A stretch of 15,157 bases of DNA from Gammaproteobacteria bacterium GWE2_37_16. Lineage in GTDB: Bacteria; Pseudomonadota; Gammaproteobacteria; UBA9339. The stretch is from NCBI GenBank assembly GCA_001801285.1, contig MGXG01000016.1, positions 1 to 15,157 on the forward strand. Direction: 5' to 3'. The notes beneath the pieces were generated by a model. It ran no database searches, was not told the origin of the DNA, and saw nothing but the letters and a program-made list of their open reading frames with translations. Shown piece by piece: positions 1 through 5,426 of this stretch. Every line of letters starts with the position of its first letter. Position 1 is the stretch's first letter. The translations under genes and the position numbers were made by a program.

Positions 1-861
1 AGGCATTATGCTAACACCAGCAGCAGCCATCTTCCTATCACTAGGATCACTCCAAGTAGATCCAACTGCATGACTAACAGGATTAGGTTTTTCTGCTGTC
101 CCACCAAAAGAACTATGCACAGCAGCCCATCTCGCATTGGTTACACCACCAACCGCAATTACTGGTAAAATTGATAGAAGATTTGCTTGAAATTTATCTA
201 ATTTCTCCATCCCACTCTTTGAGAACCTGCTAGGATGCTCCCAATCGTTCTGACCAAAATCTATTCTATCATCCGTCCTGGTTTCAAATAATAGCGGAAA
301 TTTCTCATGATCCGCCAAGGAACTCATACTCTGCTCATGATTTCCACGTAACAAAGTAACGCGTTGCCCAGTAAGCTCTCGCAGCTTCAAAAGATAAGTT
401 AAAGTTTCTAAACTTTCTGCCCCACGGTCCACATAATCGCCAGTAAAAATTAACTCCACGTTTGGATCCGTGAAAAAATTGGTCTGTTGCAAAATAGCCT
501 TTAAAGAAACAATGTCACCATGCAAATCACCAACAAAATAAATTGTCTTACCTTGTTCATAACCAGGAGGAAAACATATGCCTTGGTCTTTGGTGTTATC
601 TCCCTCATGTAAAAATACTGGTTTTTTACCAACATTCAGAGTATTGTCACTCAACTTAGCTAAAAAAGTTCCCACCTCTATAGATCGTGAAACTTGCCGA
701 TGTTTACTCTGCTCATCCACGTAATCAACCAAACCATCTAAGCCACGACTTAAGATCTGCTGCGTTGCTTCTTCTACTACTAATTTAGTTAGATTTGGAA
801 CTATGGGTACGGAGGACAAAACTGGAGTTGTAGAAAAAGGCTCTGGTGTTGATGTTGACAT
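1..861 (-). CDS. Eukaryotic-like PPP-family Ser/Thr phosphatase (partial, C-terminus off window)
   Basis: This is an open frame of 287 codons from the ATG at 861 to the left edge with no stop, so the C-terminus is missing. A good ribosome site (GGAG) lies 7 bases before the ATG. The metal-binding PPP motifs occur in order: GDLHG (111-115), GDYVDRG (141-147), GNHE (173-176), a modified HGG-type site HSSFGG (249-254), and WSDP (270-273), which is typical of the eukaryotic PP1/PP2A type. PPP enzymes use two metal ions to remove phosphate from Ser/Thr residues, and some bacterial members act on nucleotides or other phosphoesters. About 105 residues precede the catalytic domain; the first 20 are rich in Ser, Thr and Pro, and there is no signal peptide. 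In a host-associated gammaproteobacterium it could be a secreted effector or a domestic phosphatase; the sequence does not decide. Family assignment is secure, substrate unknown. Confidence 0.88.
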   Translation of the reverse strand, partial: MSTSTPEPFSTTPVLSSVPIVPNLTKLVVEEATQQILSRGLDGLVDYVDEQSKHRQVSRSIEVGTFLAKLSDNTLNVGKKPVFLHEGDNTKDQGICFPPGYEQGKTIYFVGDLHGDIVSLKAILQQTNFFTDPNVELIFTGDYVDRGAESLETLTYLLKLRELTGQRVTLLRGNHEQSMSSLADHEKFPLLFETRTDDRIDFGQNDWEHPSRFSKSGMEKLDKFQANLLSILPVIAVGGVTNARWAAVHSSFGGTAEKPNPVSHAVGSTWSDPSDRKMAAAGVSIMP

Positions 862-1037
862 AATTTTCTCCGAATACATCCATGATAATTTTATAATGGT
901 TTAAGTAAACAACTTACCAATTAACTTCCTATTTACACGTGAAGTATAGCACAAAATGCCCCAAAACGCATTAAAGCAATCTTAAAGTGTAATAATTTCA
1001 TGGTAACTGTTTCAGAAATTTCGCGCCAGTTCAACCT

Positions 1038-1061
1038 CGCAAGCTAAAGCTTGCGGCTACG
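1038..1061 (-). repeat. REP-like GTAG hairpin repeat, copy 1
   Basis: Read on the minus strand this is CGTAGC followed by the stem CGCAAGC / GCTTGCG around a TTTA loop. It lies just beyond the 3' end of ihfB with its GTAG side towards that gene, and the GTAG side runs into a 14-bp tandem repeat. Confidence 0.85.
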
Positions 1062-1104
1062 AAATGGTAACTACGAAATGGTAACCACGAAATGGCAACT
1101 ACGA
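1057..1104. repeat. 14-bp tandem repeat overlapping the end of ihfB
   Basis: The unit CTACGAAATGGTAA is present twice exactly (1057-1070 and 1071-1084) and once with two changes (1085-1098), followed by a partial CTACGA. It grows out of the GTAG end of the repeat at 1038-1061. The ihfB stop codon (TAG, 1101-1099) is the TAG within one of the CGTAG motifs. Confidence 0.85.
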
Positions 1105-1407
1105 TACTACAGCAACTGGCTTATTCTTATTGGCGTCAACCCGTTCACGCATTTCTTTGCCGGGTTTAAAGTGAAGGGTGTATTTAGGCAGGGTGAATAC
1201 TTTTGTACCAGTTTTGGGATTATGGGCATTGCGCGGAGCGCGATAACGCAAGGCAAACCCACCAAAATCGCGGATTTCGATACGTTGTCCATCAGCTAAA
1301 GCTTCACTCATCGTATCAACAATCATGTTGACACTCATTGTAACTACTTTTTCAGGTAACTGAGGAAACTTTTTCCCTATACGAACGACAAGTTCGGATT
1401 TAATCAT
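1099..1407 (-). CDS. ihfB: Integration host factor beta subunit (IhfB)
   Basis: A 102-residue DNA-bending protein of the HU/IHF family. IHF is an alpha/beta heterodimer that binds the minor groove and bends DNA sharply in recombination, replication and transcription. The start MIKSEL matches the typical IhfB start MTKSEL, the middle has the RIEIRDFGGF core, and the arm tip RAPRNAHNPKTG carries the intercalating proline (P64). HFKPGKE follows, then a slightly extended tail (KNKPVAVVS). The ATG at 1407 is preceded by AAAGAGAAT, a good ribosome site. It is probably transcribed alone from its own promoter, since 262 bases separate it from queG upstream. The stop lies inside a repeat, so the last residues may be repeat-derived. 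IhfB is preferred over HU or IhfA because of the start and the RYRAPR segment. Confidence 0.92.
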   Translation of the reverse strand: MIKSELVVRIGKKFPQLPEKVVTMSVNMIVDTMSEALADGQRIEIRDFGGFALRYRAPRNAHNPKTGTKVFTLPKYTLHFKPGKEMRERVDANKNKPVAVVS

Positions 1408-1464
1408 AGTGATTCTCTTTAGGATAGATATTAATCAGAAATAAACTACAAAACTGATTTTTTC

Positions 1465-1492
1465 AGTATAACACTATGTAATTTAAAATCAA
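1465..1492 (-). promoter_or_regulatory. Probable sigma-70 promoter of ihfB
   Basis: On the minus strand TTGATT (-35) and TATACT (-10) are separated by 16 bases, placing the transcript start about 50 bases before the ihfB ATG. This is motif matching in AT-rich DNA and is untested. Confidence 0.5.
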
Positions 1493-1650
1493 ATTTCAGT
1501 TTTTTTAAAAATGCACCCATAATCACAAAACTTTAACCTGTGTTTTATAATTGGCGCAAACTTATAGGTTTAACCTCACTATTTACCTTCGTTTGCAGAT
1601 GTTATTTTATACAAAATTGCGCCAAAATAAACATGCTTAAATATTAACCA

Positions 1651-1673
1651 CACAGACCGAAGCCTGTGACTAC
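1651..1673 (-). repeat. REP-like repeat, diverged copy 2, containing the queG stop codon
   Basis: On the minus strand AGTAGT leads into the stem CACAGGC / GGTCTGTG around TTC. The arms differ from the common CGCAAGC / GCTTGCG copies but still pair, with one G-T pair. The TAG of its GTAG is the stop codon of queG. Confidence 0.6.
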
Positions 1674-2743
1674 TGACCCGCATTTATTCGATCACAAGCC
1701 CAACACACATGCTCCCTCACTAACTCAGACTCACAGTCAATGCGCGCCTGCAAAGCAACCCTGTGTTCAGCGCAAACGGGGGCATTACCTAACGCAATCG
1801 CTAAATTTCTTAGCCAGCCCTCGTAACCAATACGGCGCAACACCGTCCCCGCCGTTCGTTCTAAAAACTGCTCTTTTGTCCATAAAAATAAATCAACTAA
1901 ACGCAATGCCGAAAAACGCTGCTTAAAAACCAAAATCGATTCCTGATCAATCGATATTATCTGATTCCATGGACAAACCTGTTGACAAGCATCGCAACCA
2001 AAAATCCTCGTTCCAATTAAAGGACGCAAATCACAGGGAATAATACCTTTATATTCAATCGTTAAATAAGCGATACAACGCCTTGCATCCAGCATACAGC
2101 CATCTCCTTGCAAAGCTTTAGTTGGGCAAACATCAAGACAACGCCGACATGCACCACAACTACTTACCAAAGGTTGATCAACCGGCAAGGACAAATCAAG
2201 ATAAATTTCACCAAGAAAAAAATATGAGCCATCTTGTTCATTGATTAACAGACTGTTTTTACCAATCCAACCCAAACCAGCCTTAACCGCTAAAGCTTTT
2301 TCCAGCACGGGCGCGCTGTCGCAAAAAACTCGATAATCACAACCACTTACTACCTGGGAAATTTTTTTTGCCAATAACTGTAGTTTTTTTCGCATCGTTT
2401 TATGGTAATCGCGTCCTTTTGCGTAAGCGGCAATTTCACCGTAACCTGCAAGTTCATCACATCTCGAAACCGGATAATTCATGCGACAAACAATAATACT
2501 TTTAACACCTGACATAAGAAGTGCCGGCTCATAGCGCAACTCTTGATTCTTCATCAGATACTCCATTGCACCATGGTTTTTTTTCAAAAGCCATTGGGAA
2601 AAATATTGCGCCTGATCTTTCAGATTGACATCCGTAATGCCCACTTGTGCAAAACCCAATTCCCTACCCCATGTTTTAATATCGGCGGCAAGCTGCTGTG
2701 GATTATTAGAATGTGAATTATTGTTGCATTTTAAATTTCGCAT
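1670..2743 (-). CDS. queG: Epoxyqueuosine reductase QueG
   Basis: A 357-residue cobalamin-dependent iron-sulfur enzyme that makes the last step of queuosine synthesis, reducing epoxyqueuosine to queuosine in tRNAs with a GUN anticodon. Visible are the N-terminal catalytic region, the conserved segment DSAPVLEKALAVKAGLGWIG (142-161) with the family's catalytic aspartate, and two ferredoxin-like cluster motifs: C196-x2-C199-x2-C202-x3-CP and C250-x2-C253-x3-CPWN. The ending RRIGYEGWLRNLAIALGN is typical of QueG. The length is close to, slightly below, the E. coli protein (379). The ATG at 2743 has only a weak ribosome site (AAGTAACAAG). No queuosine gene lies beside it; it is divergent from cca across a 441-base gap. 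The stop codon is formed by the repeat at 1651-1673. Confidence 0.95.
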   Translation of the reverse strand: MRNLKCNNNSHSNNPQQLAADIKTWGRELGFAQVGITDVNLKDQAQYFSQWLLKKNHGAMEYLMKNQELRYEPALLMSGVKSIIVCRMNYPVSRCDELAGYGEIAAYAKGRDYHKTMRKKLQLLAKKISQVVSGCDYRVFCDSAPVLEKALAVKAGLGWIGKNSLLINEQDGSYFFLGEIYLDLSLPVDQPLVSSCGACRRCLDVCPTKALQGDGCMLDARRCIAYLTIEYKGIIPCDLRPLIGTRIFGCDACQQVCPWNQIISIDQESILVFKQRFSALRLVDLFLWTKEQFLERTAGTVLRRIGYEGWLRNLAIALGNAPVCAEHRVALQARIDCESELVREHVCWACDRINAGQ

Positions 2744-2847
2744 GGCTTGTTACTTGGCATGATATCGGACATGTAAATTAAATAACTATATAAATCAATG
2801 TTTTATATTTAAACTTGATAGCTTCTCAAGACACATAACAAGAATAA

Positions 2848-2885
2848 CGTAGCTACAAGTCCGTAGCCGCAAGCTTTAGCTTGCG
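2848..2885 (+). repeat. REP-like GTAG hairpin repeat, copy 3, with a 5' partial unit
   Basis: A full copy occupies 2862-2885 (CGTAGC, then stem CGCAAGC / GCTTGCG, loop TTTA). It is preceded directly by a 14-base partial unit, CGTAGCTACAAGTC (2848-2861), on its GTAG side. It is the plus-oriented member of an inverted pair with 3092-3115. Confidence 0.85.
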
Positions 2886-2936
2886 CATTGAATATCGCAC
2901 ATACTTTAATTTTAGCAAATAATTTGTGGCACACAC

Positions 2937-3067
2937 ACGGGATCCATCCCCCGCCCTAGCATCATTTTAGAAAGGAAATTTTGTTTTTACAATACAGTAT
3001 TATCTACGGTATTGCGCTAAAAAATTTTGCGTTCTATACTGATGCTAGGGCGGGGGATGGATCCCGT
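2937..3067. repeat. 131-bp MITE-like element with perfect 28-bp terminal inverted repeats
   Basis: The arms 2937-2964 and 3040-3067 are exact reverse complements over 28 bases and start with ACGGGATCC. They are GC-rich in an AT-rich setting. The 75-base centre is AT-rich, continues the pairing imperfectly, and has a small palindrome (AATACAGTATT, 2991-3001) near the middle. There is no coding frame inside, and I see no clear target-site duplication. It could be a non-autonomous transposable element or a structured RNA hairpin. Confidence 0.75.
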
Positions 3068-3091
3068 TCAATTACTAAAATCGGAATAAAA

Positions 3092-3142
3092 CGCAAGCTA
3101 CAGCTTGCGACTACGAACCTGTGGTTATGACTTGCGACTACG
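3092..3142 (-). repeat. REP-like GTAG hairpin repeat, copy 4, with a partial unit
   Basis: A full minus-oriented copy lies at 3092-3115 (stem CGCAAGC / GCTTGCG; forward loop TACA instead of TAAA). A half unit CTTGCGACTACG follows at 3131-3142, on the GTAG side. It pairs with the plus copy at 2862-2885. Confidence 0.85.
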
Positions 3143-3184
3143 CGTTCTCCTCAACAGCAAAATCATTTTTTTTGAGAAATTTCT

Positions 3185-4285
3185 ATGCAAATTTTCTTAG
3201 TTGGCGGTGCAGTACGCGATAAACTTTTAGACGAACCCGTGAAAGAACGGGATTTTGTCGTAGTCGGCGGCACACCTGAAAAAATGCTCTCTTTGGGTTA
3301 CAGGCAAGTTGGCAAAAACTTTCCGGTTTTTTTACACCCAAAAACACACGAAGAATACGCACTAGCTCGCACAGAACACAAAACTGGCAAAGGATATACA
3401 CAATTTACTTGCCATTCAACTCCTGATGTAACTTTGGAAGAAGACTTAAAACGTCGCGACTTGACTATCAACGCTATGGCAGAAACTTTAGATGGACAAT
3501 TAATTGATCTCCACGATGGACAAAGCGACTTAAAAAATCACATTTTACGCCACGTATCCCCAGCATTTACCGAAGATCCATTGCGTGTTTTACGTGTTGC
3601 CCGTTTTGCCGCTCGTTTTGGTGATTTTGAAATTCATCCTGAAACCATGAAACTAATGCAAAAAATCGTCGCTGCCGGTGAAATTGAAGCATTGGTTACC
3701 GAAAGAATTTGGCGAGAATTAGCACGCGCCTTAACGGAAAAATGCCCCTGGCGTTTTTTTCAAGTTTTAAAAGATTGCGGCGCATTGGCTATTTTAATGC
3801 CAGAAATTTCACCGCATTTAGAAAATGCCTTGAAAGCATTACACATCGCAACCACACTTAGCCCTGAAGGTTGTGTCCGTTTCGCCACTATGCTGCACGA
3901 TTTAGACAAAGAAACAGCAAAAAATCTTTACCGTCGCCTACGGACACCACGCACATATAGTGATTTAGCAATCAGTGTCATAAATCATCAAAACGACTTT
4001 CATCACGCACTAAAGCTCAATACCGAACAATTAGTGCAACTACTAGAAAAACTGGACGCCTTTCGTCGTAAAGACAAATTTCAACAATTTTTATTAGCCT
4101 GCGAAAGTTATTCTGCGAAAATTCCCTCTAAAGAAATACAACATTTAAACAATATCCACCAAATTGCCGCACAAGTTTCAGGAAAAATCTTTGCTGAACG
4201 CGGTTTAACCGGCGAGGAATTGAAAAAAGCTTTACATGAAGAACGAGTTAAGAGGATTACTACAGTTCGTAACTCCTTAAGATAA
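3185..4285 (+). CDS. cca: CCA-adding tRNA nucleotidyltransferase, with an eroded HD domain
   Basis: A 366-residue class II nucleotidyltransferase that adds or repairs the 3' CCA of tRNAs. The catalytic head is intact: GGAVRD (7-12), the acidic pair in ERDFVVVG (E21, D23), EDLKRRDLTINA, and the nucleotide-binding EDPLRVLRVARFAARF. The E. coli enzyme has 412 residues and a C-terminal HD domain with phosphatase and 2',3'-cyclic phosphodiesterase activity. Compared with my recollection of that protein, this one lacks the stretch around the first HD histidine (WHPEIDTGIHT) and the HHGHG segment, keeping only LHDLDKE. It therefore probably adds CCA but has lost the HD hydrolase activity. The ATG has a GAGAAAT ribosome site. 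The stop TAA touches a REP-like repeat. The tRNA gene in this window already encodes CCA, so here the role would be mainly repair. Confidence 0.94.
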   Translation: MQIFLVGGAVRDKLLDEPVKERDFVVVGGTPEKMLSLGYRQVGKNFPVFLHPKTHEEYALARTEHKTGKGYTQFTCHSTPDVTLEEDLKRRDLTINAMAETLDGQLIDLHDGQSDLKNHILRHVSPAFTEDPLRVLRVARFAARFGDFEIHPETMKLMQKIVAAGEIEALVTERIWRELARALTEKCPWRFFQVLKDCGALAILMPEISPHLENALKALHIATTLSPEGCVRFATMLHDLDKETAKNLYRRLRTPRTYSDLAISVINHQNDFHHALKLNTEQLVQLLEKLDAFRRKDKFQQFLLACESYSAKIPSKEIQHLNNIHQIAAQVSGKIFAERGLTGEELKKALHEERVKRITTVRNSLR

Positions 4286-4309
4286 CGTAGCCGCAAGCTT
4301 CAGCTTGCG
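4286..4309 (+). repeat. REP-like GTAG hairpin repeat, copy 5
   Basis: CGTAGC followed by the stem CGCAAGC / GCTTGCG around TTCA. It starts at the base after the cca stop codon. In the cca transcript it would form a hairpin at the 3' end, and it is the plus member of an inverted pair with 4411-4434 in the gap between convergent genes. Confidence 0.85.
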
Positions 4310-4410
4310 AGATCAACAATATCCAAATATCAAGTTTCACATAGTACTGTGAAAACCCACAAACCAAATCAAAATCCATAAATAATCCAAAACCTTTGCC
4401 AAATTTGATA

Positions 4411-4462
4411 CGCAAGCTAAAGCTTGCGGCTACGGGCTTGCGACTACGTGAAGTGCAGCTAC
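4411..4462 (-). repeat. REP-like GTAG hairpin repeat, copy 6, with partial units
   Basis: A full minus-oriented copy (4411-4434) is followed on its GTAG side by the half unit CTTGCGACTACG (4437-4448) and a shorter TGCAGCTAC (4454-4462). These reach to within a few bases of the upp stop codon, so they lie directly downstream of upp in its transcript. Confidence 0.85.
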
Positions 4463-4467
4463 AATGT

Positions 4468-5121
4468 TTACTTCGTCCCAAACATTCTATCTCCAGCATC
4501 ACCAAGACCTGGTAAAATATAGCCGTACTCATTAAGTTTACGATCAAGACTCGCAGAAAAAATTGGCACATCAGGATGTTCTTTAAATAATCTTTCCACT
4601 CCCTCTGGCGCTGAGACAATACAGACAAAAGTAATTTTCTGCACCCCGATATTTTTTAGTTTCGAGATTGCCGCTACTGCCGAACCACCAGTAGCAAGCA
4701 TAGGATCGCAAATATAAAACTGGCGATCTTCACTTTGCACAGGTACTTTAAAATAATAAAGCTGCGGTTGTAGGGTTTCTTCGTTACGAAAAAGACCAAT
4801 ATGCCCAACCCGCGCCGAAGGCATCAAAGTTAAAAAAGCCTCAACCATACCAATTCCAGCTCGCAAAATCGGCAAAATAACTTGTTTTTTACCAGCCAAA
4901 ATTGGTTGTTCGCAAGTTTCCAATGGCGTTTGCACCATCTGCATTGTCATTGGCAAATCCTGCGTCACTTCATAAGCCAAAAGTAACGTGATCTCATTAA
5001 TCAACTCTTTGAATTCCTTGGTATCTGTATGTACATCACGCAAGATAGAAAGCTTGTGTTGCAATAAAGGATGTTGCACTTGGTGAAAATTGGTGAATTT
5101 TGGATGTTGGATTATTGCCAT
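4468..5121 (-). CDS. upp: Uracil phosphoribosyltransferase
   Basis: A 217-residue cytoplasmic enzyme that joins uracil to PRPP to make UMP, a salvage step. The PRPP-binding loop reads DPMLATGGSA (139-148; a cysteine stands before it where leucine or valine is common). The uracil-binding C-terminus GYILPGLGDAGDRMFGTK (200-217) is nearly identical to E. coli Upp, and the ILRAG and RNEETLQP motifs are present. It has about 10 extra residues at the N-terminus compared with the 208-residue E. coli protein, and no other ATG fits. The region before the ATG at 5121 lacks a clear ribosome site (ATTAAATT), so expression may be low or depend on the leader, which contains a 19-bp inverted repeat. It is convergent with cca, and its 3' end is followed by repeats. 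Confidence 0.95.
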   Translation of the reverse strand: MAIIQHPKFTNFHQVQHPLLQHKLSILRDVHTDTKEFKELINEITLLLAYEVTQDLPMTMQMVQTPLETCEQPILAGKKQVILPILRAGIGMVEAFLTLMPSARVGHIGLFRNEETLQPQLYYFKVPVQSEDRQFYICDPMLATGGSAVAAISKLKNIGVQKITFVCIVSAPEGVERLFKEHPDVPIFSASLDRKLNEYGYILPGLGDAGDRMFGTK

Positions 5122-5134
5122 AATTTAATAAATG

Positions 5135-5199
5135 TTGAATTTTAAGTGTTAAATTTTAAATAAACGCATTATTTTTGAACTTTAACATTTATAATTCAA
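5135..5199. repeat. 19-bp AT-rich inverted repeat in the upp leader
   Basis: The arms 5135-5153 and 5181-5199 match as reverse complements at 17 of 19 positions, with 27 bases between them. They lie 14 to 78 bases before the upp start codon, where the upp promoter or 5' leader should be. It may be a hairpin or a dyad operator; AT-richness makes chance similarity more likely than for a GC-rich repeat. Confidence 0.5.
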
Positions 5200-5236
5200 A
5201 ATGGCGTTACTGAATAATTTGCATTAATAACGATTT

Positions 5237-5353
5237 CGTAGCCGCAGACCGTAGCTGCAGACCGTAGCCGCAGACCGTAGCTGCAGACCGTAGCCGCAGA
5301 CCGTAGCTGCAGACCGTAGCCGCAGACCGTAGCTGCAGACCGTAGCCGCAGAC
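5237..5353. repeat. Tandem array of nine 13-bp units, alternating in two forms
   Basis: Nine head-to-tail units strictly alternate CGTAGCCGCAGAC and CGTAGCTGCAGAC, so the array also has a 26-bp period (4.5 copies). The unit equals the first 13 bases of the REP-like repeat with which it ends (5341-5364). The near absence of other changes suggests recent expansion by slippage or unequal exchange. It has no coding role. Confidence 0.97.
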
Positions 5354-5364
5354 TTTAGTCTGCG
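5341..5364 (+). repeat. REP-like GTAG hairpin repeat, copy 7
   Basis: CGTAGC followed by the stem CGCAGAC / GTCTGCG around TTTA. Both arms differ from the CGCAAGC / GCTTGCG type and still pair fully. Its first 13 bases are the last unit of the tandem array, and it forms an inverted pair with 5385-5408, only 20 bases away. Confidence 0.85.
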
Positions 5365-5384
5365 TAAGTTATAATATAATATAT

Positions 5385-5408
5385 CGCAGAATAAAGCCTG
5401 CGGCTACG
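5385..5408 (-). repeat. REP-like GTAG hairpin repeat, copy 8
   Basis: On the minus strand CGTAGC precedes the stem CGCAGGC / TTCTGCG, which has one G-T pair and one mismatch at the loop. It lies 18 bases beyond the hslU stop codon, with GTAG towards hslU. Confidence 0.8.
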
Positions 5409-5426
5409 TTTTCATAATTTTTGAAA

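Larger units (their letters stand above)
2744..3184. other. Divergent queG / cca intergenic region
   Basis: 441 bases without a gene. It holds a REP-like pair facing outward (2862-2885 and 3092-3115, each with partial units on the GTAG side) that encloses a 131-bp element with perfect 28-bp inverted ends (2937-3067). Promoters for queG and cca must lie at its two margins, but I could not assign them with confidence. The cca ribosome site is GAGAAAT just before 3185. Confidence 0.8.
5122..5426. other. upp / hslU intergenic region
   Basis: 305 bases without a gene between two minus-strand genes. From the upp side it holds an AT-rich 19-bp inverted repeat (5135-5199), then nine tandem 13-bp units (5237-5353), then an inverted pair of REP-like elements (5341-5364 and 5385-5408) next to the hslU stop. 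The pair would fold into a long hairpin in the hslU transcript and may end or protect it. There is no run of T after the hairpin as in a standard Rho-independent terminator. Confidence 0.75.

Noticed and set aside
1051..1299. Plus-strand frame of 82 codons across ihfB
   Set aside because: It is antisense to ihfB, begins inside a repeat, and has no family features.
1551..1625. 9-bp inverted repeat TTGGCGCAA / TTGCGCCAA upstream of ihfB
   Set aside because: The arms are exact but short and 57 bases apart, with no extension. It could be chance and was not called as an element.
5237..5408. CRISPR array
   Set aside because: The 13-bp units are directly adjacent with no unique spacers and no cas genes are nearby; it is a simple tandem repeat.
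5341..5408. Rho-independent terminator of hslU
   Set aside because: The inverted repeat pair could fold strongly, but no T run follows it on the minus strand, so it was annotated as repeats rather than a terminator.
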